Shown in pieces: positions 1-5,502 of a stretch of 7,482 bases of DNA. The notes under the pieces were generated by a model. That model saw only the letters and a list, made by a program, of their open reading frames with translations. It had not been told where the DNA came from and did no database searches. The position numbers were made by a program, and so were the translations under genes. The stretch lies in assembly GCA_033721095.1 (NCBI GenBank), contig JAWWBG010000135.1:1-7482 (forward strand), read 5' to 3'. How positions within the stretch are numbered: position 1 is the stretch's first letter; every line of letters starts with the position of its first letter. The stretch comes from JAWWBG01 sp033721095. Lineage in GTDB: Bacteria > Actinomycetota > Nitriliruptoria > Nitriliruptorales > Nitriliruptoraceae.

Positions 1-907
1 CCGGATCGAGAACCTCCTGGAACGGCTGCCGTTGCGCGGCCTCAAGGGGCCCGTCGGGACCCAACAGGACCAGCTCGACCTCCTCGGCGGCAACGAGGAT
101 CGGCTCACCCAGCTCGAGGCGCGCGTCGCCGACCACCTCGGGTTCGAGCGGCTCATGGGTTCGGTGGGCCAGGTCTATCCCCGCTCCATTGACCTCGACG
201 TCGTGAGCGCCCTGGCCCAGATCGCCGGCGGCCCGTCGTCACTGGCGATGACCCTGCGGCTGATGGCCGGCAACGACCTGGTCACGGAGGGATTCAGGGA
301 GGGGCAGGTCGGCTCGTCCGCCATGCCCCACAAGATGAACTCGCGGTCCTGTGAGCGGATCAACGGGTTCCAGGCGATCCTTCGTGGTCACGTCGCGATG
401 GTGGCGAGCCTGGCCGGCGACCAGTGGAACGAAGGTGACGTCGCCTGCTCGGTCGTCCGGCGCGTGGCATTGCCCGACGCGTTCTTCACGATCGACGGCC
501 TCTTCGAGACCTTCCTGACCGTCCTCGACGAGTTCGGGGCCTTCCCGGCCGTCATTGAGCAGGAGCTGGAGCGCTACCTCCCGTTCCTTGCCACCACGAG
601 GATCCTCGTTGCCGCCGTGACCAAGGGCGCCGGCCGCGAGGCGGCCCACGAGGTCATCAAGGAACACGCCGTCGCCGTGGCCCTCGCGATGCGGGCCGGG
701 ACGGCCTCGGGGTCGGATCTGGTCGCTCGACTGGCCGACGACCAACGACTGAACCTCGATCGTGCCGAGCTCGACGCGATCCTGGCCGACCGCGCCGCCT
801 TCGTGGGGGCCGCTGGACCGCAGGTTCGTGCGTTTGCCGAGGAGGTCGCCAAGATCGCGGCGGCGCACCCCGATGCGGCCACCTATGCGCCGGCCGGGAT
901 CCTCTGA
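1..907 (+). CDS. purB: Adenylosuccinate lyase, 3' part (5' end outside window)
   Basis: Adenylosuccinate lyase of the fumarase/aspartase superfamily. It removes fumarate from SAICAR and from adenylosuccinate, so it acts twice in cytosolic purine synthesis. The frame is open from base 2 and 301 codons precede the TGA at 905-907. The first visible residues are RIENLLERLPLRGLKGPVGT, so an apparent TTG start at 32 is internal. The superfamily signature GSSAMPHKMN is at 311-340; its serine loop carries the catalytic base in characterised members. It is followed by SRSCERINGF, typical of the actinobacterial/eukaryote-like PurB branch, and preceded by GQVYPRSIDLD. From memory, related proteins are about 470 residues, so roughly the first third, including the N-terminal catalytic His region, lies left of the window. 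The next gene, gltX, follows after 41 bp on the same strand but seems to have its own promoter. Identification is secure; the exact subfamily is inference. Confidence 0.95.
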   Translation, partial: RIENLLERLPLRGLKGPVGTQQDQLDLLGGNEDRLTQLEARVADHLGFERLMGSVGQVYPRSIDLDVVSALAQIAGGPSSLAMTLRLMAGNDLVTEGFREGQVGSSAMPHKMNSRSCERINGFQAILRGHVAMVASLAGDQWNEGDVACSVVRRVALPDAFFTIDGLFETFLTVLDEFGAFPAVIEQELERYLPFLATTRILVAAVTKGAGREAAHEVIKEHAVAVALAMRAGTASGSDLVARLADDQRLNLDRAELDAILADRAAFVGAAGPQVRAFAEEVAKIAAAHPDAATYAPAGIL

Positions 908-925
908 GCCGCCCGAACGTCCACG

Positions 926-948
926 GCCGCGCTCGTACCCTCCGCGGC
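926..948 (+). repeat. Inverted repeat framing the gltX -10 element
   Basis: GCCGCG at 926-931 and CGCGGC at 943-948 are perfect 6-bp inverted arms. The 11-base loop contains the TACCCT hexamer, and the right arm abuts the gltX ATG. It could be an operator, or a hairpin just before the start codon in read-through purB mRNA. In GC-rich DNA such short arms also arise by chance. Confidence 0.3.
936..941 (+). promoter_or_regulatory. Candidate -10 element of a leaderless gltX promoter
   Basis: TACCCT fits the actinobacterial TANNNT -10 pattern and ends 7 bases before the ATG at 949. A transcript starting about 7 bases after a -10 would begin at or next to the A of the start codon. No purine-rich Shine-Dalgarno sequence lies between. 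I see no convincing -35, which is common for such promoters. Confidence 0.4.
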
Positions 949-2457
949 ATGACCGCTCCCGTCCGCGTCCGCTTCGCCCCGGCGCCCTCCGGCAACCTGC
1001 ACGTCGGCAGCGCGCGAACCGCCCTGTTCAACTGGCTGCACGCGCGGAGCACCGGTGGCGCCTTCGTCTTCCGCATCGAGGACACCGACGCCGACCGGGC
1101 CACCGACGAGTCCATGGAGGCCATGGCCGACGCCATGACGTGGTTGGGCCTCGACTGGGACGAGGGCATCCGCGTCGGCGGACCGTGGGGTCCCTACCGC
1201 CAGTCGGAACGCGCAGCGCTGCACGCCGCCGTCGCGCGCCGGCTGGAAGCAGCCGGCGTGCTGTACGCCGACGACCGTACGCCCGACGAGCTGAACGCGT
1301 GGCGTGAGCAGCGCCGGGAGGCGGGCGAGGCGCCGGCCATCAAGCGCTCCTCGACGCCGGCGACAACCGGCGACCGTCCACGCACGTTGCGGCTCGCCCT
1401 GCCCGAGACTGGCACGGTGACACTGACCGACCTCGTCCGCGGCGAGGTGAGCTGGGAGTGGGCCAACGAGGCCGATCCCGTTCTGGTCCGAAGTGACGGG
1501 TCGGCCACATACCCCTTGGCGAACACGGTCGACGACGTCGCGCAGGGGATCACCCTGGTGTGCCGGGGCGAGGACCTGCTGTCGGTCACACCCCGCCAGC
1601 TCCACCTGTACGACCTGCTGCTGGCGGATGGCCTGATCGACGACGCGCTGGCTGAGTGTGGCCTGCCGGCCCGTGACCCCGCGTGGACGAGGCCCCGCGA
1701 GTTCGCTCACCTGTCCATCATCGTGGGCGCCGACCGCAAGAAGCTGTCGAAGCGCCACGGCTCGGTGGCCATCCAGCAGCTGGCCGCCGAGGGCTTCCTG
1801 CCCGAAACGCTCGTGAACGCGATCGCGCTGCTCGGGTGGAGTCCGCCGGACGGCCGGGAACGGCTCGACGTCGACGACCTGGTCGAGCAGTTCTCGTTCG
1901 CGAACGTCGGCAAGGCGGCCGCAGCCTTCGACCTCGACAAGCTCACCGCCTTCAACGGTGAGCGGATCCGCGACCTGTCGGCCCCCGAGCTTGCCGAGCG
2001 CCTGGTGCCGTTCCTCGACGGGACCCACGGCGACGCGCTGATCGCCTCACCTCCGGCCGAGGACGAAGAGGCGATGATCAACGGCCTGGTGCCGATCGTG
2101 CAGGAGCGGATGCAACGACTCGACGAGATCCAGCGCTACGCCCCGGCGTTCTTCGCCGACGACGTCCGATGGGACCCCGACAGCGTCGCGAAGGTCCTCG
2201 GAAAGGACGGTGCCGCCCAGGTACTCGACGCGGCCGCCAAGGTCCTGTCGGCCTGCGACTGGACCGTGGAGGGGATCGAGGCTGCGCTGCGGAGCCTCGC
2301 CGACGATCTGGAGGTCGGGCTCGGCAAGGTCGCCCAGCCCGTTCGCGTGGCGGTCACGGGGTCGAGCGTCAGCCCGCCACTGTTCGAATCGCTCGCGCTC
2401 CTGGACCGCGACGTCGTCGTCGGACGCATCCGGGACGGCCTCACGAGGACCGGCTGA
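949..2457 (+). CDS. gltX: Glutamate--tRNA ligase (GluRS)
   Basis: Class I aminoacyl-tRNA synthetase of 502 residues, within the usual bacterial GluRS size, acting in the cytosol. The Rossmann catalytic half starts at once with RFAPAPSGNLHVGSARTALF; the HIGH motif reads HVGS (residues 18-21), followed by FRIEDTD. RGEDLLSVTPRQ lies mid-protein. The KMSKS equivalent is KLSKR (265-269, bases 1741-1755), in the context DRKKLSKRHGS. The C-terminal part is the helical anticodon-binding region, ending with the typical VTGSSVSPPLFESLALL. The zinc-binding cysteine cluster of the E. coli enzyme is absent. ATG 949 places the conserved N-terminus correctly and no SD is visible. tRNA-Gln and tRNA-Glu genes follow 61 and 187 bp downstream. 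In bacteria lacking GlnRS this enzyme also mischarges tRNA-Gln with Glu for GatCAB to amidate; that this GluRS is non-discriminating is inference. Confidence 0.96.
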   Translation: MTAPVRVRFAPAPSGNLHVGSARTALFNWLHARSTGGAFVFRIEDTDADRATDESMEAMADAMTWLGLDWDEGIRVGGPWGPYRQSERAALHAAVARRLEAAGVLYADDRTPDELNAWREQRREAGEAPAIKRSSTPATTGDRPRTLRLALPETGTVTLTDLVRGEVSWEWANEADPVLVRSDGSATYPLANTVDDVAQGITLVCRGEDLLSVTPRQLHLYDLLLADGLIDDALAECGLPARDPAWTRPREFAHLSIIVGADRKKLSKRHGSVAIQQLAAEGFLPETLVNAIALLGWSPPDGRERLDVDDLVEQFSFANVGKAAAAFDLDKLTAFNGERIRDLSAPELAERLVPFLDGTHGDALIASPPAEDEEAMINGLVPIVQERMQRLDEIQRYAPAFFADDVRWDPDSVAKVLGKDGAAQVLDAAAKVLSACDWTVEGIEAALRSLADDLEVGLGKVAQPVRVAVTGSSVSPPLFESLALLDRDVVVGRIRDGLTRTG

Positions 2458-2466
2458 CGTCCGGGT

Positions 2467-2501
2467 CCCGCCGTCGCGGGTCGAGCAACCAGCGGTTGGT
2501 T
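2467..2501 (+). other. Two small inverted repeats between gltX and tRNA-Gln
   Basis: CCCGC (2467-2471) and GCGGG (2476-2480) form a 5-bp stem with a CGTC loop, 9 bases after the gltX stop. AACCA (2487-2491) and TGGTT (2497-2501) form a second 5-bp stem. Neither is followed by a T-tract, so a classical intrinsic terminator is not supported. The first could be a weak terminator or 3'-end stabiliser of gltX mRNA. The second overlaps the presumed tRNA promoter. Confidence 0.3.
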
Positions 2502-2506
2502 ACCAT
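2501..2506 (+). promoter_or_regulatory. Candidate -10 of the tRNA-Gln/tRNA-Glu promoter
   Basis: TACCAT matches TANNNT and ends 12 bases before the tRNA-Gln 5' end, which would leave a 5' leader of about five bases for RNase P to remove. No clear TTGACA-like -35 is visible at 16-18 bp spacing. Confidence 0.35.
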
Positions 2507-2518
2507 CCGGTCCGCCCT

Positions 2519-2590
2519 TCGGGGGTGGTGTAATTGGCAACACGGCTGGTTCTGGTCCAGTTATTGAGGGTTCAAGTCCTTCCCCCCGAG
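2519..2590 (+). tRNA. tRNA-Gln, anticodon CTG
   Basis: A complete 72-base cloverleaf. The acceptor stem TCGGGGG (2519-2525) pairs with CCCCCGA (2583-2589). The D arm GTG...CAC spans 2528-2543. The anticodon stem GCTGG/CCAGT (2545-2549/2557-2561) has one G-T pair and a TTCTGGT loop with anticodon CTG at 2552-2554. The T stem GAGGG/CCTTC (2566-2570/2578-2582) closes the loop TTCAAGT. The weak U1-A72 pair and discriminator G73 are typical of bacterial tRNA-Gln; U1-A72 is a known GatCAB recognition feature. CCA is not encoded (CTG follows 2590), so it must be added after transcription. It decodes CAG and lies 61 bp after gltX. Confidence 0.95.
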
Positions 2591-2593
2591 CTG

Positions 2594-2609
2594 CGTCAGT
2601 AGCCTGACG
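2594..2609 (+). other. Hairpin 1 in the inter-tRNA spacer
   Basis: CGTCAG (2594-2599) and CTGACG (2604-2609) form a perfect 6-bp stem with a TAGC loop, starting 3 bases after the tRNA-Gln discriminator base. There is no T-tract. It may be a processing site or 3' stabiliser in a two-tRNA transcript, or a weak terminator. Confidence 0.45.
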
Positions 2610-2614
2610 TCTCC

Positions 2615-2627
2615 GGCTCCCAGAGCC
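2615..2627 (+). other. Hairpin 2 in the inter-tRNA spacer
   Basis: GGCTC (2615-2619) and GAGCC (2623-2627) form a perfect 5-bp stem with a CCA loop, 5 bases after hairpin 1. The remaining 17 bases before tRNA-Glu (AACGCATACCCATACAC) are relatively A-rich and could hold a weak -10 or a processing site. Confidence 0.35.
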
Positions 2628-2644
2628 AACGCATACCCATACAC

Positions 2645-2721
2645 GGCCCGGTCGTCTAGCTGGCCTAGGACACCGCCCTCTCAAGGCGGCGACGGGGGTT
2701 CGAATCCCCTCCGGGCTACCA
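2645..2721 (+). tRNA. tRNA-Glu, anticodon CTC, CCA encoded
   Basis: The acceptor GGCCCGG (2645-2651) pairs with CCGGGCT (2711-2717), leaving a terminal G1-U72 wobble. Bases 8-9 are TC, and the D arm runs GTC...GAC (2654-2671). The anticodon stem CCGCC/GGCGG (2673-2677/2685-2689) carries the loop CTCTCAA with anticodon CTC at 2680-2682. The T stem GGGGG/CCCCT (2694-2698/2706-2710) closes TTCGAAT. Discriminator A is 2718 and CCA is encoded at 2719-2721, unlike the tRNA-Gln upstream. It decodes GAG. The 3' end is 12 bp from the stop of the convergent HNH gene. Its anticodon arm has a near copy at 2750-2774. No intron interrupts it. Confidence 0.96.
2665..2689 (+). repeat. Direct repeat, copy A (tRNA-Glu D-arm end to anticodon arm)
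   Basis: The 13 bases CCTCTCAAGGCGG at 2677-2689, covering the anticodon loop and 3' stem, recur exactly at 2762-2774. Ungapped extension leftward gives 20 of 25 identical between 2665-2689 and 2750-2774; similarity then stops on the right. An attachment-site core, a captured tRNA fragment or chance are all possible. Confidence 0.5.
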
Positions 2722-2733
2722 AATTCTGTATCT

Positions 2734-3447
2734 TCAGGCTGATTCGCCGCTCGGATGTCGGCCTCTCAAGGCGGGCTTCGTCAGGCGCTCGGGCGCATAC
2801 TTTTCCAGAATCTCAACGGCGTACTCAACCTTGTTCACAACCCGCTGGCCCTTGGGCTGGGTCGTGTTCCAGAGTTCGAGGTTCTCGATGCGATTGTCGA
2901 GTCGGTCGCCCGAGACATGATGCACGACCTCGCCGTCGAACAACGGCCGGCCAAGCTCCTTGGCCATCACGTAACGGTGCTCGAGCCATGGCGTCCTTCC
3001 ATCGGTCAGGTGTCGGTCGCGCAGCGGGATTGGGACATACCTGTAACCGTGCCGGATGTAGCCATCACCCGAGACCTCCCGGATGGGCTCGTCGGCTCGG
3101 ACGCTGCCGTACACCAGGAGCCGGCGGTAGTGAGCCAGGCAGTAGCCGCGCGCGTGGTGGGGCCGATCGCAGCCGGACACATCGCACGAGCCGCGCGTGC
3201 GCGGACCCAGGGGCACCGCGGCCTTGACGTCGCCAGTGCGTGCGAGCCGGAGATAGTGGCCGTGGCAGAGCCCGCGCGCGTCGACGCCGCGGTCGCAGCC
3301 CTCGACCGAGCAGATGGGCGGACCCTTGAGCCTCCCCTTGGGTGACCCGGTTCGCATGAGGCGGCGGTAGTGCCGCTCACACAGGTCGCGGGCGTAGCGC
3401 TGGCGGTCACAGTCCTCGAATGAGCAGATCGGCCTGTGGGCGGACAT
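2734..3447 (-). CDS. HNH endonuclease with three C-x4-C-x9-C-x2-H modules
   Basis: 237 residues. The N-terminal half holds three modules of identical spacing: C8-C13-C23-H26, C46-C51-C61-H64 and C88-C93-C103-H106. Each has the consensus C(D/S)xxxCDR...AR(G/D)xCxxHYxRL, probably zinc-binding and DNA-contacting. The catalytic HNH_3-type domain (about 152-195) reads WLEHRYVMAKELGRPLFDGE, then VVHHVSGDRLDNRIENLELW, with H176-H177 and N185/N189 as active-site candidates. The tail QPKGQRVVNKVEYAVEIL is common in phage-associated HNH proteins. The ATG at 3447 has an upstream GAGGAT at good spacing. The gene ends 12 bp from tRNA-Glu and starts 69 bp after dapE on the same strand. Hand counts give about 59% GC for 2821-2940 against 72% for 4021-4080, suggesting acquisition. 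Its target and role (homing nuclease, phage remnant, domesticated nuclease) cannot be told; no integrase or phage gene is adjacent. Confidence 0.9.
   Translation of the reverse strand: MSAHRPICSFEDCDRQRYARDLCERHYRRLMRTGSPKGRLKGPPICSVEGCDRGVDARGLCHGHYLRLARTGDVKAAVPLGPRTRGSCDVSGCDRPHHARGYCLAHYRRLLVYGSVRADEPIREVSGDGYIRHGYRYVPIPLRDRHLTDGRTPWLEHRYVMAKELGRPLFDGEVVHHVSGDRLDNRIENLELWNTTQPKGQRVVNKVEYAVEILEKYAPERLTKPALRGRHPSGESA
2750..2774 (+). repeat. Direct repeat, copy B (within HNH gene 3' end)
   Basis: This is the partner of 2665-2689, 85 bp downstream, with 13 exact bases at 2762-2774. On the minus strand it encodes part of the HNH C-terminal tail (P-A-L-R-G), with Leu as TTG and Arg as AGA, both unusual in this GC-rich DNA. 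The T-arm and 3' end of the tRNA are not copied. Confidence 0.5.
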
Positions 3448-3453
3448 CGGTGG

Positions 3454-3459
3454 ATCCTC
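3454..3459 (-). promoter_or_regulatory. Shine-Dalgarno of the HNH gene
   Basis: The minus strand reads GAGGAT, then six bases, then ATG (3447-3445). This fixes the start of the HNH gene. A TANNNT-like TATGGT lies further upstream at 3500-3495 (minus), so the gene may be transcribed separately from dapE, but no -35 supports it. Confidence 0.6.
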
Positions 3460-3516
3460 GCGTCAGCCCGCCCCCGGGTCGCCGCATGTCTGGCACCATA
3501 CGGCGAGCGTGTGACA

Positions 3517-4584
3517 TCACCCGCGAAGGAAGCCGCGGACCTTCGACGCGGCGTCGTGCAGCGCGGCCACCGGGATGTACTCACCGCGCTGGTGCGCCTG
3601 GCTGGTCAGGCCCGGCCCAAAGTTGAGCGCCGGGACGTCGACCGCGGCGAACCGAGCCACGTCCGTCCATGCCTGCTTCGCCGTCACCGGCGCGTCCACG
3701 GAAGCGATGAAGGCCTCGACCAGCTCTGCGTCACGCCGCGGCGGCGCCGGCGGCGCACGATCGATGACGTCGACGATCGCGCGGTCACCAACCATGTCGC
3801 GCAGCTCCTGCTCGGCCTCTTCCAGTCCACGCGTCGGCGCGAAACGCAGGTTCAGGTTCACCGTGAACGAGCCGGGAATCACGTTCCGTGCGTTCTCGGT
3901 CCAGGCCTGCGTGGCCGACCAGACGTCGCGGAACACCACGCCGTCGACCTCGACATCCACGGCCTCGCGGGCGCCGACCTCGGCCAGGAACGGGGCCGCC
4001 TTCGTCAGCGCGTTCTCGCCGTGCCATGGGCGCGCCGAGTGCGCCTGCTTGCCCGTGAACTCGACGGTCGCATGGAGCGCCCCGAGGCAGCCGAGCTGGA
4101 TTTCGCTGTCGGTGGGTTCGAGGACGATCGCCAGCTCGGCCTCGCGCAGCCACGTGGCCTGGTCGAGGACGTCCGCGAGCTCGTTCTCGGCCGCGGGGCC
4201 CTCCTCGCGCGCGTAGAGCACGACGGCGAGTTCGTAGGGAGAGGCCTGGCGGAACTCGAGATCCTCGATCACGTCGAGGGCGATCACGTTGCCGGCCTTC
4301 ATGTCCGACGCGCCCCGCGCCACGACCACGTCGCCGTCGGGACGTGACTCGACGCGCGGGTGCAGATCGTCCTCGGTCGGCGGGACGACGTCGAGATGGC
4401 CCACCAGCAGCACCAGAGGGCGCCCATCGTCGGTGCGCTCCCCGATGATGACCGAATCGCCGACACGCGTCAGCGGCAGGCCCAGCTCGACGGCGCGAGC
4501 TGCGACCGCGTCCGCGATCGGCGCCTCCTCACCGGTCACGCAGACGTGCGAGCAGTGATCGAGGAGGCGCTCGACGAGGTCCAT
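3517..4584 (-). CDS. dapE: Succinyl-diaminopimelate desuccinylase
   Basis: 355-residue M20-family metallopeptidase that hydrolyses N-succinyl-LL-diaminopimelate to succinate and LL-DAP, in the succinylase branch of lysine/meso-DAP synthesis in the cytosol. Two-metal site signatures are visible: VGHLDVVPP with H63 and D65, RGASDMKAG with bridging D94, AREEGPAAENEL with catalytic E127 and metal ligand E128, LEPTDSEIQLGCLGALH, the lid-domain GKQAHSARPWHGENA, and C-terminal H331 in SQAHQRGEYIP. These match the gram-positive/actinobacterial DapE type rather than the E. coli one. The frame is open to an ATG at 4674, but the first 30 residues there are Arg-rich and overlap dapD. ATG 4584 overlaps the dapD stop (TGATG), giving the expected N-terminus MDLVERLLDH and implying translational coupling. 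A weak AGGT precedes it. Confidence 0.94.
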   Translation of the reverse strand: MDLVERLLDHCSHVCVTGEEAPIADAVAARAVELGLPLTRVGDSVIIGERTDDGRPLVLLVGHLDVVPPTEDDLHPRVESRPDGDVVVARGASDMKAGNVIALDVIEDLEFRQASPYELAVVLYAREEGPAAENELADVLDQATWLREAELAIVLEPTDSEIQLGCLGALHATVEFTGKQAHSARPWHGENALTKAAPFLAEVGAREAVDVEVDGVVFRDVWSATQAWTENARNVIPGSFTVNLNLRFAPTRGLEEAEQELRDMVGDRAIVDVIDRAPPAPPRRDAELVEAFIASVDAPVTAKQAWTDVARFAAVDVPALNFGPGLTSQAHQRGEYIPVAALHDAASKVRGFLRG

Positions 4585-5405
4585 CAGACCTGCACGTCGT
4601 GATCGCGGAGGGCGTCGTTGAGCGACGTCTTCTCGTCCGTCGAGGCCGACCGTTGCCCGATGATCAGCGCACACGGCAGCTGGAAGGTCCCGGCCGGAAA
4701 CTCCTTGGGGCGCGTGCCGGGAATGACCACCGATCGCGCCGGGACGTGGCCGCGGTACTCAACAGGCTCGTCGCCGGTCACGTCGATGATGGGCGTGGAC
4801 CTGGTGATGACCGTGTTCGCGCCGACCACCACGCCTTCCTCCAGCCAGGCGCCCTCGACGATGATCGCTCGTGATCCGATGAAGCAGTCGTCCTCGATGA
4901 TGACTGGCCGGGCGCCCGGTGGTTCGAGGACGCCGCCGATGCCGACGCCGCCGGCCAGGTGGACGTTGCGGCCGATCTGTGCACACGAGCCAACGGTTGC
5001 CCACGTGTCGACCATCGTGCCGGAGCCGACATACGCGCCGATGTTGACGTAGCCGGGCATGAGGACGACGCCGGGCTCGAGGTGCGCCCCCCAGCGCGCC
5101 GTGCCGGGAGGAACGACGCGGACGCCGGCTTCCTCGAACCCGGACTTGAGCGGCACCTTGTCGTGGTATTCGAACGGGCCGACCTCGAAGGTCTCCATCT
5201 GGGCCTGCCGGAAGAACCCGAGGACGGCATGCTTGGCCCAGGTGTTCACGACCCACTCGCCGGACGTCGCATCCTTCTCGGCGATGCGCAGCGTGCCGGC
5301 GTCGAGCATCCCGAGCGTCTCGCGGACGGCTTCGCGGGCCTCGTCGCTGTCCCAGGTGTCGGTGTCGGCCGCGTGCTCGATTGCGGCGCGGAGCTGCTCG
5401 GTCAT
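4584..5405 (-). CDS. dapD: Tetrahydrodipicolinate N-succinyltransferase, E. coli type
   Basis: 273 residues, essentially the length of the E. coli enzyme (274). It transfers succinyl from succinyl-CoA to tetrahydrodipicolinate, committing to the succinylase route. An N-terminal helical domain (about 1-90) includes GEWVVNTWAKHAVLGFF and YHDKVPLK. It is followed by a left-handed beta helix of hexapeptide repeats (about 95-240) with RVVPPGTARWGA, GVVLMPGYVNIGAYV, GTMVDTWATVGSCAQIG (129-145) and HLAGGVGIGGVLEP; a short C-terminal segment closes it. Trimers are the rule in the family. This is the E. coli-like family, not the longer DapD described in mycobacteria. The frame runs open to 5702, but the extra N-terminus is Pro/Arg-rich and antisense to the DUF368 gene. 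ATG 5405 has GAGGA six bases upstream and starts with MTEQLRAAIE. First gene of a dapD-dapE pair overlapping by one base. Confidence 0.95.
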   Translation of the reverse strand: MTEQLRAAIEHAADTDTWDSDEAREAVRETLGMLDAGTLRIAEKDATSGEWVVNTWAKHAVLGFFRQAQMETFEVGPFEYHDKVPLKSGFEEAGVRVVPPGTARWGAHLEPGVVLMPGYVNIGAYVGSGTMVDTWATVGSCAQIGRNVHLAGGVGIGGVLEPPGARPVIIEDDCFIGSRAIIVEGAWLEEGVVVGANTVITRSTPIIDVTGDEPVEYRGHVPARSVVIPGTRPKEFPAGTFQLPCALIIGQRSASTDEKTSLNDALRDHDVQV

Positions 5406-5411
5406 CGTCGG

Positions 5412-5416
5412 TCCTC
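5412..5416 (-). promoter_or_regulatory. Shine-Dalgarno of dapD
   Basis: GAGGA on the minus strand, six bases before ATG 5405-5403, supports this start over upstream in-frame codons. Confidence 0.6.
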
Positions 5417-5427
5417 GTCGATGGCGA

Positions 5428-5433
5428 AGCGTA
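5428..5433 (-). promoter_or_regulatory. Candidate -10 element for dapD-dapE
   Basis: The minus strand reads TACGCT (TANNNT), 22 bases before the dapD ATG. Transcription would start near 5421, leaving a leader of about 16 bases that contains the SD. No good -35 is visible. Confidence 0.3.
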
Positions 5434-5485
5434 GGTGGGCGTTCGGGGCGGCCCTGCTGTCCGACGGGCCAACCCGCTGCCGGAG

Positions 5486-5494
5486 GGTGACACC
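5486..5494. promoter_or_regulatory. Palindrome GGTGACACC in the divergent dapD/DUF368 intergenic region
   Basis: Perfect 4-bp arms around a central A, two bases left of the candidate TAGCGT element of the DUF368 gene and within the 107-bp region between two divergent genes. A repressor site is possible, but the short arms make chance likely. Confidence 0.2.
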
Positions 5495-5496
5495 TG

Positions 5497-5502
5497 TAGC
5501 GT
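5497..5502 (+). promoter_or_regulatory. Candidate -10 element of the DUF368 gene, possibly leaderless
   Basis: TAGCGT matches TANNNT and ends 10 bases before ATG 5513, so the transcript would start within a few bases of the start codon. No SD-like GGAGG lies at normal distance; the nearest, GGAGGG at 5482-5487, is over 20 bases away. Confidence 0.33.

Noticed and set aside
883..2028. Long open frame on the minus strand opposite gltX
   Set aside because: Third-position GC bias leaves such antisense frames open; the residues are low-complexity and match no family I know, while the plus strand encodes an unmistakable GltX.
2645..2721. Group I intron or tRNA disruption explaining the nearby HNH nuclease
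   Set aside because: The tRNA-Glu cloverleaf is intact and uninterrupted, so this is not an intron-encoded nuclease at this tRNA.
2755..3345. Open frame on the plus strand opposite the HNH gene
   Set aside because: It mirrors the HNH frame; the minus strand shows spaced Cys/His modules and an HNH core, plus an SD.
2694..3516. Integrative element with a classical att duplication of the tRNA-Glu 3' end
   Set aside because: I looked for a second copy of the T-arm/acceptor sequence up to the dapE end and found none, and there is no integrase. Only the anticodon-arm repeat is present and is reported separately.
3448..3516. Terminator between dapE and the HNH gene
   Set aside because: The 69-bp gap has GC-rich runs and a CCCGGG palindrome but no convincing stem followed by a T-tract.
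4585..4674. 30-residue N-terminal extension of DapE from an ATG at 4674
   Set aside because: It is Arg-rich, overlaps the conserved DapD C-terminus, and ATG 4584 gives the family-like N-terminus with a TGATG coupling.
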